Shown: positions 8,981 to 19,006, counted from the stretch's first letter. The stretch: 45,339 bases of DNA from an uncultured Prevotella sp. (GCA_947164965.1 CAMUYR010000029.1:1-45339), one strand, 5' to 3'. Numbers and translations are program-made. The notes: generated from the sequence alone by a model not told the origin.

Positions 8981-10065
8981 GGATACTGCTCGTTGGCGAA
9001 TACAGCAACGTACACAACACGTTGGCACAGGGACTTAGGGCACTGGGCCATGAGGTGTGCGTCATCTCGAACGGTGACTTCTGGAAAAACTACCCACGAG
9101 ATATCGATGTAGCCCGTCGACCAGGCAAATGGGGTGGCATCCGATTGATGCTGAAACTCTGGAGCCTGCTTCATAAAATGCAGGGGTATGACGTGGTGCA
9201 GCTTATTAATCCTATGTTCTTCGAACTGAAAGCAGAACGTCTCTTCTGGTTCTATAAGTGGCTCCGCAGGCACAACAAGAAGCTCTTTCTGGGCGCTTTC
9301 GGCATGGATTACTATTGGGTAAACGAGTGTATCACCCGTAAGCCCTTGCGCTATAGCGATTTCAATTTCGGAGATCAAATTCGTACTGATGAAGCAGCAC
9401 GTATAGAACAGCAAGACTGGTTGAATACCCCTAAAGAACGGTTGAACAGAATGATAGCCGAGGATTGCGACGGCATCATCACAGGACTCTATGAATATCA
9501 GGTATGCTATCAGCCCAACTTCCCTGAAAAAACGCAATTCATCCCCTTTCCCATTGCCTCCTTCAGTCCTGTTAATCATATCGCTGCCAATCATCCTATC
9601 ACCCTGTTTATCGGCATCAGCAAAAACCGAAGTGCCTATAAGGGAACGGACATCATGCTGAAAGCCGCCAAGGATGTAGCAGCACACTATCCTGAACAGG
9701 TAAGACTACAAATAGCCAATGGCGTCCCCTTTGCTCAATATGAGAAGATGCTAAATGAGAGCGATGTGCTGCTCGACCAGCTCTACAGCTATACCCCTGC
9801 TATGAATGCACTGTTGGCTATGTCGAAAGGTATCATTGTTGTAGGAGGCGGAGAGCCTGAAAACTACGAGATCATAAATGAGACCGAGCTACGCCCCATC
9901 ATCAATGTCGAGCCCAACTACGAGAGTGTTCGTCACGAATTAGAACAGCTGGTGCTTCATCCTGAGCGCATACCAGAGTTGAAACGCCAGAGCCTGGAAT
10001 ACATAAAAAAGCATCACGACTATAAAAAAGTCGCGATGCAATACGTTAATTTCTGGAATCGCTGA
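8977..10065 (+). CDS. Glycosyltransferase, GT-B fold (GT4-like)
   Basis: 362-aa predicted glycosyltransferase. The N-terminal Rossmann domain begins MRILLVGEYSNVHNTLAQGL and continues GHEVCVISNGDFW. The C-terminal domain has ITLFIGISKNRSAYKGTDIM and the donor-site region NESDVLLDQLYSYTPAMNAL, then AMSKGIIVVGGGEPENYEI. It lacks a fully standard E-x7-E motif, so it is a divergent GT4-type protein. The start is the ATG at 8977, which overlaps the stop of the upstream transferase by 4 bp; the frame is open further upstream (8899) but only inside the preceding gene. Its stop is 4 bp from that of convergent rpsP, leaving no room for a separate terminator. Confidence 0.85.
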   Translation: MRILLVGEYSNVHNTLAQGLRALGHEVCVISNGDFWKNYPRDIDVARRPGKWGGIRLMLKLWSLLHKMQGYDVVQLINPMFFELKAERLFWFYKWLRRHNKKLFLGAFGMDYYWVNECITRKPLRYSDFNFGDQIRTDEAARIEQQDWLNTPKERLNRMIAEDCDGIITGLYEYQVCYQPNFPEKTQFIPFPIASFSPVNHIAANHPITLFIGISKNRSAYKGTDIMLKAAKDVAAHYPEQVRLQIANGVPFAQYEKMLNESDVLLDQLYSYTPAMNALLAMSKGIIVVGGGEPENYEIINETELRPIINVEPNYESVRHELEQLVLHPERIPELKRQSLEYIKKHHDYKKVAMQYVNFWNR

Positions 10066-10069
10066 TTGA

Positions 10070-10633
10070 TTACTCAGCAGCGGGAGCTTCTGCAGCAGCC
10101 TCTTCAGCGGGAGCCTCAGCAGCAGCGGCCTCAGCAGCCTTTGCTGCTTCTTCCTCAGCCTTAGCAGCCTCGGCAGCAGCCTTCTTCTCAGCTACCTTCT
10201 TAGCAATCTCCTCGTTCACTTTCTTCTCCTGAGCCAGCTCCTTAGCAGCAGCATCCTTCTTTGCTTTAGCGTCAGCCTCTGCGATCTTAGCCAGACCGTT
10301 CTGCTTGTCAGCTTTCCAAGCATCGAATTTCTTCTGTGCGGTAGCTTCGTCAAAAGCACCTTTCTTAACGCCACCCTTCAGGTGTTTCATCATGTAGACA
10401 CCCTCACGGCTAAGAATGTTACGAACAGTGTCGGTAGGCTGTGCACCTGTCTCGACCCAGTAAAGTGCACGCTCGAAATTAAGGTCTACTGTGGCAGGAT
10501 TGGTGTTTGGGTTGTAAGTACCAATCTTCTCAGTAAATTTACCATCACGTGGTGCACGAGCGTCGGCGATAACAATGCTGTAAAAAGCATAGCTCTTACG
10601 GCCACCGCGCTGCAGTCTGATTTTTGTTGCCAT
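10070..10633 (-). CDS. rpsP: 30S ribosomal protein S16 with long C-terminal tail
   Basis: Structural protein of the small ribosomal subunit, 187 aa. Residues 1 to about 85 are S16 ([20 protein letters not shown], then [17 protein letters not shown] and [20 protein letters not shown]). The rest is a Lys/Ala then Glu/Ala-rich low-complexity tail (for example [20 protein letters not shown]). E. coli S16 is 82 aa, so the tail more than doubles the protein; such tails are known from other Bacteroidota. It stands alone: the usual rimM and trmD partners are absent here. It is convergent with the GT4-like gene and divergent from the next glycosyltransferase. Confidence 0.96.
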   Translation of the reverse strand: MATKIRLQRGGRKSYAFYSIVIADARAPRDGKFTEKIGTYNPNTNPATVDLNFERALYWVETGAQPTDTVRNILSREGVYMMKHLKGGVKKGAFDEATAQKKFDAWKADKQNGLAKIAEADAKAKKDAAAKELAQEKKVNEEIAKKVAEKKAAAEAAKAEEEAAKAAEAAAAEAPAEEAAAEAPAAE

Positions 10634-10693
10634 TGTTTAAATGATTTAATTGTTTAACTTTAATTTCATGCTCTTATCTCGTAAAAGCGGGTG

Positions 10694-10701
10694 CAAAGGT
10701 A
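10694..10701 (-). promoter_or_regulatory. Promoter -7 box of rpsP
   Basis: Reads TACCTTTG on the minus strand, with the -33 TTTG (plus-strand CAAA at 10721-10724) 19 nt away. The predicted leader is about 55 nt. Confidence 0.8.
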
Positions 10702-10764
10702 GTCATTTTTCGGCAATCGCCAAAATATTTTTGGGAAAAAGCGCTTAATATCACTTTTTTTAAT

Positions 10765-10772
10765 TATTTTTG
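10765..10772 (+). promoter_or_regulatory. Promoter -7 box of the fourth glycosyltransferase gene
   Basis: TATTTTTG matches TAnnTTTG and ends 7 nt before the ATG at 10780, so a leaderless or nearly leaderless transcript is predicted. No clear TTTG lies at -33. Confidence 0.6.
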
Positions 10773-10779
10773 CAGCCTA

Positions 10780-11655
10780 ATGAGGGATTTATCGATACTT
10801 ATTCCTACATTTAACGACGAATGCGTGCTCCTGGTAATGCAATTACAGCAGCAGGCAGAAGCTGCCGGGATTACCTATGAAATCCTGGTGGCAGACGATG
10901 GTTCTACCCAGAAGAATGTCATCGAAGCAAACAGGAGTATCAATACTCTGTCTCGTTGCCGTTACTTGGAACAGCCTCAAAACATGGGGCGTGCAGCTAT
11001 TCGTAACTATTTGGTAAGCCAGGCTCAGTATCCCTGGTTACTGTTCATCGACAGCGATATGATGCTGAGGCATGAAGACTACCTGCAAAAATACATCCAA
11101 ACACCAGAGAGCGCCGAACTGATCTATGGCGGTGTCAGCATTGGCGAGGGACCTCAGGACTGTCTGCGAGCCATCTACGAAAGGGCTGTGGCTCATGAGC
11201 ACACTATAGAGCGACGAAAAGCTCAGCCCTACCAAGACTTTCATACTGCCAATTTCATGATTAGCAGGTCGCTGATGCAGCAGCATCCTTTCGACGAGCG
11301 CTTCCGTCACTATGGCTACGAGGATGTCCTGTTAGGCAAGGAACTACAGCAGGCTGGTATTACGATTCGCCATATTGATAATCCGCTGAGTTTCGAACGT
11401 TTCGAGACCAACGCCTCGTTTATCAGCAAGACAGAAGAAGGACTGCGAACATTGAAAACGTTTCATGCTGAGCTTCATGATTACTCCCGTCTTCTTCAGG
11501 CCTTTCGTCAGCGTCCCTGGCTAATGCCACTCATGAGGCTGACATATCACCTTTTTGGAAAATATCTTCGCAATCAACTGACAGGTAACCATCCTCGGCT
11601 CTTTGCGTTCAAATTATACAAACTGGCTTATTTTGCATCCTTATGGAAAAAGTAA
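10780..11655 (+). CDS. Glycosyltransferase family 2
   Basis: 291-aa GT-A transferase. Motifs: LSILIPTFNDECVLLVMQLQ at the N-terminus, ILVADDGSTQKN, EQPQNMGRAAIRNYLVSQA, the metal site FIDSDMML, and an acceptor-side region YGYEDVLLGKELQQAGITI like the C-terminal half of galactosyltransferase-type GT2 enzymes. It is separated from the flippase-linked transferases by rpsP. Its last 13 bp overlap the start of ruvC, so it heads an unusual operon with a DNA-repair gene. Donor and acceptor are unknown. Confidence 0.88.
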   Translation: MRDLSILIPTFNDECVLLVMQLQQQAEAAGITYEILVADDGSTQKNVIEANRSINTLSRCRYLEQPQNMGRAAIRNYLVSQAQYPWLLFIDSDMMLRHEDYLQKYIQTPESAELIYGGVSIGEGPQDCLRAIYERAVAHEHTIERRKAQPYQDFHTANFMISRSLMQQHPFDERFRHYGYEDVLLGKELQQAGITIRHIDNPLSFERFETNASFISKTEEGLRTLKTFHAELHDYSRLLQAFRQRPWLMPLMRLTYHLFGKYLRNQLTGNHPRLFAFKLYKLAYFASLWKK

Positions 11656-12209
11656 TATTAGGCATAGATCCAGGAACGAATATCATGGGATATGGCGTCA
11701 TCAAGGTGGTTAACAACAAACCCGAAATGGTGACGATGGGCATCATTGATATGCGAAAGATTGAAGACGGTTATCTGAAGCTTGGACATATCTTTGAACG
11801 CGTCACAGGTATCATCGATGCGTATCTACCTGACGAGATGGCCATTGAGGCTCCTTTCTATGCCAAAAACGTGCAGACCACACTCAAGTTGGGACGTGCA
11901 CAGGGAACAGCCATCGCCGCAGCTATTCATCACGGAGTTCCTATCCACGAATATGCACCTATGAAGATCAAGATGGCCATTACGGGTAACGGCTCTGCAT
12001 CGAAGGAGCAGGTAGCTGGTATGCTGCAACGCCTGTTGAAGTTCGACAAGGACGCTCTGACGAAATTCATGGATGCCACAGATGCCTTGGGAGCCGCCTA
12101 TTGCCACTATATGCAGATGAACCGTCCTGAGAGTGAGGCTCATTACAAGGGATGGAAGGACTTTATCAACAAGAATCAAAACAAAGTAAGTAAGGTATGC
12201 AAAAAGTAA
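11643..12209 (+). CDS. ruvC: Holliday junction resolvase RuvC
   Basis: Endonuclease that cuts four-way DNA junctions in recombination and repair; 188 aa, the normal family length. The acidic active site is complete: D9 in LGIDPGTNIMGYG, E69 in AIEAPFYAKN, and D144 and D147 in KFMDATDALGAAYCH. The start lies 13 bp inside the upstream glycosyltransferase gene, and its own last 13 bp contain the start of the tandem ABC gene, which points to coupled translation. ruvA and ruvB are not in the window. Confidence 0.96.
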   Translation: MEKVILGIDPGTNIMGYGVIKVVNNKPEMVTMGIIDMRKIEDGYLKLGHIFERVTGIIDAYLPDEMAIEAPFYAKNVQTTLKLGRAQGTAIAAAIHHGVPIHEYAPMKIKMAITGNGSASKEQVAGMLQRLLKFDKDALTKFMDATDALGAAYCHYMQMNRPESEAHYKGWKDFINKNQNKVSKVCKK

Positions 12210-13549
12210 CTGCTGTCGTAGGACGAAACGGAAGCGGAAAGACACTCTATATCGAGAAATTGCGCAGGCAAATGGCCTCTGACAAGATACGCTATATTGC
12301 CTTTACCGACTCGTATGGCGTCAATGTAGACGGACAGTATTATCTCCAATTGCGCTGGAACCAGCACGACATTGACCACGAGACGCCTACCGTTGGTGAC
12401 TTGCTGGAGAAAGCTTATCAGTTGGCTGGTGCCGATACAGCAGAGCGCCGTCAGTTGCAGCAACATCTGTATGAGCTGTTCCATATGGACGACTTTCTCG
12501 ATAAATACATCATTACGCTGTCGAGTGGCGAACTGCGTAAGTTCCAACTTACCAAGACGCTCTTTGCCAATCCCAGTTTGCTCATCATGGACAATCCTTT
12601 TATAGGGCTGGACGCTGAGACACGCGATCAGTTGAAGCAGCTGTTGTTACTGCTCTCCGAACAGCGTAACATCGAGATTATGTTAGTGCTCTCGAAGACG
12701 GACGATATTCCTGTCTTTGTGTCGGAAGTAATCGAATTTTCGGATAATTCGGATAATCCCCTCCCACCCTGCTCTCGCGCTGAATATTATGCTCGCCAGA
12801 AGCCCATTCCCCCGCATGTTCTCTCTGACGATTTACGTGATGCCATTCTGTCGCTTCCTTACCACGACAACGACTACGACTGTCAACGAGTGGTGGATAT
12901 GCACAACGTCAGCATCCGCTATGGCGAGCGTACCATCCTGAAAGACCTCGACTGGACGGTGATGAATGGCGAACGGTGGGCTCTTAGCGGACAAAATGGC
13001 AGTGGAAAATCCACCCTCTTGTCGCTTGTCTGTGCTGACAATCCTCAGAGTTACGCCTGCGATATCACGCTCTTCGATCGTCCTAGAGGCTCTGGCGAAA
13101 CCATCTGGGACATCAAGAAGCATATAGGATATGTATCGCCCGAGATGCACAGAAGCTATAAACGCAATCTCCCCGCTATCCGTATTGTCGCCAGCGGACT
13201 CATGGACAGCATCGGGCTCTATGCCATTCCTAACCAGAACGACTATGACAAGTGTCGCTGGTGGATGAACATTTTCGGCATTTCCCATCTGGCCGACAAG
13301 CCATTCCTGCAGCTGTCCAGTGGCGAACAGCGTCTGGTATTGCTGGCACGCGCCTTTGTCAAGGACCCGCAATTGCTGATATTAGACGAGCCCCTGCATG
13401 GTCTCGACCTGTTGAATCGCCGTTTGGTGAAGGATGTCATTGAGACATTCTGTCAGCGTCGCAACAAAACGATGATTATGGTGACGCACTATCAAGAGGA
13501 GTTACCTGTCAATATTACCCACTCATTATGGCTTGAACGCCACGAATAA
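12197..13549 (+). CDS. Tandem ABC ATPase, ModF/PhrA-like
   Basis: 450-aa soluble protein with two ABC ATPase domains and no membrane segment. NBD1: Walker A GRNGSGKT (residues 9-16), signature LSSGELRKFQL, Walker B LLIMDNPF. NBD2: Walker A GQNGSGKST, signature LSSGEQRLVLLAR, Walker B LLILDEPLHGLD, H-loop MVTHYQEE. In NBD1 the catalytic glutamate is Asn (N133) and the H-loop position reads LVLSKTDD, so NBD1 looks catalytically impaired. A 9-bp tandem repeat encoding SDNSDN (residues 182-187) lies at the end of NBD1. No transporter partner is nearby. ModF-like is a resemblance only; the function is unknown. Confidence 0.82.
   Translation: MQKVTAVVGRNGSGKTLYIEKLRRQMASDKIRYIAFTDSYGVNVDGQYYLQLRWNQHDIDHETPTVGDLLEKAYQLAGADTAERRQLQQHLYELFHMDDFLDKYIITLSSGELRKFQLTKTLFANPSLLIMDNPFIGLDAETRDQLKQLLLLLSEQRNIEIMLVLSKTDDIPVFVSEVIEFSDNSDNPLPPCSRAEYYARQKPIPPHVLSDDLRDAILSLPYHDNDYDCQRVVDMHNVSIRYGERTILKDLDWTVMNGERWALSGQNGSGKSTLLSLVCADNPQSYACDITLFDRPRGSGETIWDIKKHIGYVSPEMHRSYKRNLPAIRIVASGLMDSIGLYAIPNQNDYDKCRWWMNIFGISHLADKPFLQLSSGEQRLVLLARAFVKDPQLLILDEPLHGLDLLNRRLVKDVIETFCQRRNKTMIMVTHYQEELPVNITHSLWLERHE
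12740..12757 (+). repeat. 9-bp direct repeat, two units, inside the tandem ABC gene
   Basis: Two units of TCGGATAAT in frame, encoding SDN-SDN at the end of NBD1. The 11-mer GATAATTCGGA inside it is the exact reverse complement of part of the uvrA repeat at 43782-43826. Confidence 0.85.
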
Positions 13550-13585
13550 CGATTTTGGCACAATGTTTGTAAGCACTCACAACGT

Positions 13586-16111
13586 ATGACAAGTCAATTT
13601 TCACCCAAGGTATCCGAGATTCTCGCTTACTCTCGCGAAGAAGCCGCCCGACTAGCCAGTCAGAGCGTGGCCCCCGAACATCTGTTGCTCGGGCTTTTGC
13701 GCATGAAGGAAAGTCCTGTCATCGATGTCTTCAACCGACTCGACATCAATCTGCAGTCGTTGAAGACCGCATTGGAAGACAGGGTGCGTGAAGACGAGAT
13801 CGGAAGACCTATTTACACACAACAATTAGTGCTTAATGAAGAAGCAAGCAACATTCTGAAACTGGCCGTGCTTGAAGCCCGACTGCAACACACTATGCGA
13901 GTCGAGGAACAGCATCTGCTGTTGGCTATTCTTCACGACCAGCAAGAGACTGGTGCTAAACAAGTATTAGAAATGAACAACATGAATTACGACGATGCTT
14001 TAACGCTGCTCAGTGTCAAGGATGGCATTGGGCTGCCTGAAGAGGATTATGAAGAGGACGATACCACTGCTGGCGGCTCCTCTAATAGCCAGTCCTCGTC
14101 AAGCAATACCACCACAACAACCCAGCAGAAGACGAAATCCAAGACGCCCGTTATCGATAATTTTGGTACCGATCTCACACAGCAGGCTCGCGAAGGCAAG
14201 CTCGATCCGTGTGTCGGTCGCGAAAAGGAGATAGAACGCGTTGTGGAGATATTAGGCCGACGCAAGAAGAACAACCCGATTCTGATTGGAGAACCAGGCG
14301 TAGGAAAAAGTGCTATCGTGGAAGGATTGGCACAGATGATTATCAGTCACCACTGTTCACCGATGCTCTTCAACAAACGTCTGGTGACACTCGATATGAC
14401 TGGTGTTGTTGCCGGAACCAAATATCGCGGACAGTTCGAAGAACGCATGAAGATGCTCGTTAAGGAATTAGAGCAAAACCCTGATATTGTGATATTTATC
14501 GATGAGATACACACACTTATCGGAGCAGGTTCTGCAGCAGGTACTATGGACGCAGCCAACATCCTGAAGCCTGCTCTTGCACGCGGCACCATCCAGTGCA
14601 TTGGTGCTACTACGCTCGACGAATATCGTAACTCCGTAGAGAAGGATGGCGCATTGGAACGCCGCTTCCAGAAGGTTCAGGTTGAAGCTACCTCTAACGA
14701 TGAGACCCTGCAGATTCTGCACAACGTTAAAGGCCGTTACGAGTATCATCATCACGTCACTTATACTGACGAGGCGCTGGAAGCATGTGTCAAGTTGACA
14801 GACCGTTACATCAACGATCGTTTCATGCCCGATAAGGCTATCGATGCAATGGACGAGGTTGGATCGCGTGTACATCTGAAGCATGCCTCCATTCCACCTG
14901 AGATTACCGAAATGGAGAAAGAACTCAAAGCCATTAAGGAGAAGAAGAATCAGGCTGTCACCAATCAGAATTTCGAACTGGCTGCCGGCTATCGTGACCG
15001 CCAGACTGTCTTGGAGCGTCAGCTGCAGGAGCTGAATCAGAAGTGGCTCAACGGCGAAGTAGACGTACGTCAGGAGATAACCGCTCAGGATGTGGCCGAA
15101 GTGGTGAGCATGATATCCGGCGTACCTGTTCAGCGCATGGCTCAAGAAGAAGGCATCCGCTTAAAGGGTATGGCCCAGGAACTGAAGAAGCATGTTATTG
15201 CCCAAGAGAAGGCTATCGATAAGATGGTACGTGCCATTCAGCGCAACCGTGTGGGACTGAAGGATCCCAACCACCCCATCGGTGTCTTTATGTTCCTTGG
15301 TCCGACAGGTGTCGGCAAGACATATCTCGCTAAGAAGCTGGCTGAGTTTATGTTCGGTTCTTCCGACGCTCTCATCCGCATCGACATGAGTGAATATACC
15401 GAATCATTCAATGTCTCCCGACTCATTGGTGCGCCTCCGGGCTATGTCGGTTATGAGGAAGGTGGTCAGCTGACCGAACGTGTACGCCGCCATCCCTACT
15501 CCATCGTCTTGCTCGACGAGATTGAGAAGGCACATGGCAATGTCTTCAACCTCCTGTTGCAGGTGCTGGACGAAGGCCGTCTGACTGATGGCAACGGGCG
15601 CTTCATCGATTTCCGCAATACCGTCATCATCATGACCTCCAATGCGGGAACCCGCCAACTGAAGGAGTTCGGTCGCGGCATCGGCTTCTCATCCGCAGGC
15701 TCAGGCAATCTGATGCTCAACGAACAGGATAAGGAGCACGCTCGCCAGATTGTGCAGAAGGCACTCTCCAAGCAGTTCTCGCCTGAGTTCCTCAACCGTC
15801 TGGACGAGATTATCACCTTCGACCAGCTCGACCTTGAGGCTATCAAACAGATTATCGATGTGGAACTGAGCGGACTCTACAAGCGCATCGGCGACCTTGG
15901 CTATACCATCGACCTCTCTGACGAAGCCAAGCAGTTTGTGGCCGAAAAGGGCTACGACGTGCAGTTTGGCGCCCGTCCGCTGAAGCGTGCCATCCAGAGT
16001 TATATCGAAGACGGCATCTCCGAACTCATCGTCAATGGCGACCTGGCTGAGGGAGCTATTATCCACGTCGGGAAGGCAGAAGGAAAAGAGGAATTAACGT
16101 TCACCGCCTGA
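13586..16111 (+). CDS. clpC: ATP-dependent Clp protease ATPase subunit, ClpC type
   Basis: 841-aa AAA+ unfoldase expected to feed substrates to ClpP. Order: double Clp N-domain (about 1-145); a low-complexity Asp/Glu then Ser/Thr/Gln linker (about 150-185, [17 protein letters not shown]); AAA1 with Walker A GEPGVGKS (from about 235) and [12 protein letters not shown]; a UVR-like middle domain ([20 protein letters not shown]), the mark of ClpC rather than ClpB; AAA2 with GPTGVGKT (from about 572) and [18 protein letters not shown]. It starts 36 bp after the tandem ABC gene with no convincing promoter between, so partial co-transcription is likely. No ctsR or mcsAB genes are nearby. Confidence 0.94.
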   Translation: MTSQFSPKVSEILAYSREEAARLASQSVAPEHLLLGLLRMKESPVIDVFNRLDINLQSLKTALEDRVREDEIGRPIYTQQLVLNEEASNILKLAVLEARLQHTMRVEEQHLLLAILHDQQETGAKQVLEMNNMNYDDALTLLSVKDGIGLPEEDYEEDDTTAGGSSNSQSSSSNTTTTTQQKTKSKTPVIDNFGTDLTQQAREGKLDPCVGREKEIERVVEILGRRKKNNPILIGEPGVGKSAIVEGLAQMIISHHCSPMLFNKRLVTLDMTGVVAGTKYRGQFEERMKMLVKELEQNPDIVIFIDEIHTLIGAGSAAGTMDAANILKPALARGTIQCIGATTLDEYRNSVEKDGALERRFQKVQVEATSNDETLQILHNVKGRYEYHHHVTYTDEALEACVKLTDRYINDRFMPDKAIDAMDEVGSRVHLKHASIPPEITEMEKELKAIKEKKNQAVTNQNFELAAGYRDRQTVLERQLQELNQKWLNGEVDVRQEITAQDVAEVVSMISGVPVQRMAQEEGIRLKGMAQELKKHVIAQEKAIDKMVRAIQRNRVGLKDPNHPIGVFMFLGPTGVGKTYLAKKLAEFMFGSSDALIRIDMSEYTESFNVSRLIGAPPGYVGYEEGGQLTERVRRHPYSIVLLDEIEKAHGNVFNLLLQVLDEGRLTDGNGRFIDFRNTVIIMTSNAGTRQLKEFGRGIGFSSAGSGNLMLNEQDKEHARQIVQKALSKQFSPEFLNRLDEIITFDQLDLEAIKQIIDVELSGLYKRIGDLGYTIDLSDEAKQFVAEKGYDVQFGARPLKRAIQSYIEDGISELIVNGDLAEGAIIHVGKAEGKEELTFTA

Positions 16112-16138
16112 AAATTTGGTGGAATCAGAAAAAGTTCG

Positions 16139-16146
16139 TACCTTTG
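16139..16146 (+). promoter_or_regulatory. Promoter -7 box of valS
   Basis: TACCTTTG with TTTG at 16115-16118 and a 20-nt spacer. The A-rich spacer resembles the promoters at 44968 and 45289. The predicted leader is about 38 nt. Confidence 0.85.
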
Positions 16147-16188
16147 CAGAAATTTTTGCAAAGATACGAATTTTTATTTTCATAAAGC

Positions 16189-18945
16189 ATGGAATTAGCA
16201 AGTAAATACGACCCAAAAGAGGTCGAATCGAAATGGTATCAGTACTGGCTGGACAACAAGCTCTTTGCCAGTAAGCCTGACGGACGTCAACCTTACACAA
16301 TTGTGATCCCACCACCCAACGTAACTGGTGTGCTGCACATGGGACACATGCTGAACAACACGATTCAGGACATCCTGGTGCGCAGAGCCCGTATGGAGGG
16401 TAAGAATGCGCTGTGGGTTCCTGGAACAGACCATGCTTCTATCGCAACAGAGGCAAAGGTTGTGAAGAAGCTGGCTGGCGAGGGTATCAAGAAGCGCGAC
16501 CTGACTCGTGAGCAGTTCCTTGAGCATGCCTGGGACTGGACCCATGAGCACGGAGGCATCATCCTGAAGCAGTTGCGTCGTCTGGGTGCATCTTGCGACT
16601 GGGATCGCACAGCTTTCACTATGGACGAGACTCGTAGCGAGAGCGTTATCAAAGTATTCGTTGACCTCTACAACAAGGGCCTTATCTATCGTGGTCTCCG
16701 CATGGTAAACTGGGATCCAAAGGCTCTTACAGCCCTTTCTACCGAAGAGGTTATCTATAAAGAGGAGCAGAGTCATCTGTTCCACCTCAAGTATTATGTA
16801 GATGGACTCACAGCGCTTGATAATGAGGAGGCACTGAAGGCTGAGGGCAACATCATCCATAAGGACAGCAAGGGTTACTACGCTGTCGTAGCTACCACTC
16901 GTCCTGAGACTATCATGGGCGATACCGCTATGTGTATCAACCCCAAGGATCCGAAGAACCAGTGGTTGAAAGGCCGCAAGGTTATTGTTCCTCTGGTGAA
17001 TCGTGTGATTCCTGTTATCGAGGACCGTTATGTTGACATCGAGTTCGGTACAGGCTGTCTGAAGGTTACTCCAGCCCACGATACCAACGACTATATGCTT
17101 GGTAAGACCCACAACCTCGAGACCATCGATATCTTCAACCCAGACGGAACAATCAGTGAGCAGAGTCCTATCTACGTAGGCATGGACCGCATGGACTGTC
17201 GTAAGCAGATTTCGAAGGATCTCCAGGAGGTTGGTCTGATGGAGCGTATCGAAGACTATATTAATAAGGTGGGATATTCAGAGCGTAATCCTGACACCGC
17301 CATCGAGCCACGTCTCTCACTTCAGTGGTTCCTCAAGATGCAGCACTTTGCCGACATCGCTCTGCCACCAGTCATGAACGACGAGCTGAAGTTCTATCCT
17401 GCAAAATACAAGAACACCTATAAGAACTGGTTGGAGAATATCCAGGACTGGTGTATCTCTCGTCAGCTGTGGTGGGGTCATCGCATTCCAGCCTACTATA
17501 TAGAAGCCTCCCCCAACCCCTCCGAAGGAGGGGAGCCATTAGTGCCCGAGGGAAGTTTCGTTGTAGCAGAGACAGAAGAGGAAGCCTATAAACTTGCGCT
17601 TGAGAAGTTCCCCTCCCTCGGAGGGGCCAGGGGAGGCTTTACCTTGCGTCAGGACGAGGATGCCCTCGACACATGGTTCTCATCATGGCTCTGGCCTATC
17701 TCTCTCTTCGATGGTATCAACAATCCTGGCAACGAAGAGATCAAGTACTACTACCCCACTTCAGACCTCGTAACTGGTCCTGATATCATCTTCTTCTGGG
17801 TAGCCCGTATGATTATGGCTGGTTACGAGTATATCGGCGACATGCCTTTCAAGAACGTTTACTTCACAGGTATCGTTCGTGATAAGCTGGGTCGTAAGAT
17901 GTCTAAGTCACTTGGTAACTCTCCTGATCCTATCGAACTGATTGAGAAGTTCGGTGCTGATGGTGTCCGCATGGGAATGATGCTCTCTGCTCCTGCAGGT
18001 AACGATATCCTCTTCGACGAGGCCCTCTGCGAGCAGGGACGTAACTTCAATAATAAGATCTGGAATGCCTTCCGTCTGGTGAAGGGCTGGAAGGTTGCAG
18101 ATATCGAGCAGTCAGAGGCTGGCAAGATTGCTACCGCTTGGTTCGAGGCTAAGCTGAAGCAGACTAACGCCGAGGTTAACGACCTCTTCAAGAAGTATCG
18201 TATCTCTGAGGCTCTGATGGCTGTATATAAGCTCTTCTGGGATGAGTTCTCTTCTTGGTATCTCGAGATGGTTAAACCTGCCTATATCAATGGCGAGCCA
18301 CAGCCTATCGACCGTCAGACCTACGACAAGACGCTTGAGTTCTTCGAGATCCTGTTGAAGATGCTCCACCCATTCATGCCATTTATCACCGAGGAGCTCT
18401 GGCAGCACCTCTATGATCGCAACGCAGGCGAGAGCATTATGCGCGACAAGTTGGAGTTGGCTGCTCCTACAGAGGCCGACAACAAGATTGCCAACGATAT
18501 CGAACTCGTTAAACAGATAGTATCTGGTGTTCGTATGGTTCGCAACCAGAAGAACATCGCTCCTAAGGAGCAGCTCGACCTGCAGGTTGTTGGCAAGAAC
18601 GACTACGCAGCGTTTGATGCAGTAACCATCAAGATGGCCAATCTAAAGAGCATCAACGTGGTTGCTGAGAAGGATGCTACAGCCTCAGCCTTCATGGTTG
18701 GTACCGACGAGTTTGCTGTACCTGTTGGCGACATGATTGATGTCGAGGCTGAGATTGCCAAGATGGAAGCCCAGCTGCAACACCTCGAAGGTTTCCTAGC
18801 TGGTGTGATGAAGAAGCTCTCTAACGAGCGCTTCGTAGCCAATGCCCCTGAGGCAGTTGTTGCCCTCGAGCGCAAGAAGCAGAGCGATTCAGAAGAAAAG
18901 ATTGCTTCGCTGAAGGAAAGCATCGCTGCTTTAAAGAATAAGTAA
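16189..18945 (+). CDS. valS: Valyl-tRNA synthetase carrying two in-frame palindromic insertions
   Basis: Class I enzyme charging tRNA-Val; 918 aa. The ATP-binding HIGH-type motif is [18 protein letters not shown], the KMSKS motif ([10 protein letters not shown]) is at about 570-574, the editing domain contains [13 protein letters not shown], and a C-terminal coiled coil begins near 830 ([19 protein letters not shown]). Between [10 protein letters not shown] and [15 protein letters not shown], two repeat-derived peptides interrupt the usual sequence: [10 protein letters not shown] (440-449) and [10 protein letters not shown] (474-483). All motifs are intact and the frame is open, so the enzyme is presumably active. 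It is followed by a strong terminator shared with the convergent serpin operon. Confidence 0.97.
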   Translation: MELASKYDPKEVESKWYQYWLDNKLFASKPDGRQPYTIVIPPPNVTGVLHMGHMLNNTIQDILVRRARMEGKNALWVPGTDHASIATEAKVVKKLAGEGIKKRDLTREQFLEHAWDWTHEHGGIILKQLRRLGASCDWDRTAFTMDETRSESVIKVFVDLYNKGLIYRGLRMVNWDPKALTALSTEEVIYKEEQSHLFHLKYYVDGLTALDNEEALKAEGNIIHKDSKGYYAVVATTRPETIMGDTAMCINPKDPKNQWLKGRKVIVPLVNRVIPVIEDRYVDIEFGTGCLKVTPAHDTNDYMLGKTHNLETIDIFNPDGTISEQSPIYVGMDRMDCRKQISKDLQEVGLMERIEDYINKVGYSERNPDTAIEPRLSLQWFLKMQHFADIALPPVMNDELKFYPAKYKNTYKNWLENIQDWCISRQLWWGHRIPAYYIEASPNPSEGGEPLVPEGSFVVAETEEEAYKLALEKFPSLGGARGGFTLRQDEDALDTWFSSWLWPISLFDGINNPGNEEIKYYYPTSDLVTGPDIIFFWVARMIMAGYEYIGDMPFKNVYFTGIVRDKLGRKMSKSLGNSPDPIELIEKFGADGVRMGMMLSAPAGNDILFDEALCEQGRNFNNKIWNAFRLVKGWKVADIEQSEAGKIATAWFEAKLKQTNAEVNDLFKKYRISEALMAVYKLFWDEFSSWYLEMVKPAYINGEPQPIDRQTYDKTLEFFEILLKMLHPFMPFITEELWQHLYDRNAGESIMRDKLELAAPTEADNKIANDIELVKQIVSGVRMVRNQKNIAPKEQLDLQVVGKNDYAAFDAVTIKMANLKSINVVAEKDATASAFMVGTDEFAVPVGDMIDVEAEIAKMEAQLQHLEGFLAGVMKKLSNERFVANAPEAVVALERKKQSDSEEKIASLKESIAALKNK
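17506..17637 (+). repeat. Inverted pair of 30-bp palindromic elements inside valS
   Basis: Copy A is 17506-17535 and copy B is 17608-17637 in inverse orientation. The reverse complement of B matches A at 25 of 30 positions. Each core is a 7-bp GC-rich stem with a 3-nt loop: CCCCTCC-GAA-GGAGGGG in A, CCCCTCC-CTC-GGAGGGG in B. Both copies keep the reading frame. Confidence 0.9.
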
Positions 18946-18965
18946 CTTTGGGATGATCTTTCAAG

Positions 18966-19006
18966 ATAGCAAAAAACACAGGGGCTCTCCCTGTGTTTTT
19001 TGCTAT
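18966..19006. terminator. Bidirectional terminator between valS and the serpin operon
   Basis: A perfect 18-bp inverted repeat (18966-18983 and 18989-19006) with a 5-nt loop. Runs of A and T within the arms supply a U-rich tract in both directions. Confidence 0.93.

Noticed and set aside
8881..9687. 268-codon minus-strand frame opposite the glycosyltransferases
   Set aside because: Spans the junction of two well-supported overlapping plus-strand genes and has no family signature.
13550..13585. Separate promoter for clpC
   Set aside because: AATGTTTG resembles the -7 box but lacks the first T, and the nearest TTTG is only 4 nt away.
14041..14160. Repeat-derived insertion in the Ser/Thr-rich linker of clpC
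   Set aside because: The stretch is low-complexity at the protein level but shows no regular DNA unit, and linkers of this kind are normal after the Clp N-domain.
16195..17112. 305-codon open frame on the minus strand of valS
   Set aside because: It lies wholly antisense to conserved ValRS motifs, has no promoter box and its translation shows no recognisable domain; a codon-bias shadow.
17506..17637. Insertion sequence or transposon remnant in valS
   Set aside because: Only two 30-bp palindromes with normal ValRS sequence between them; no transposase, no target duplication.
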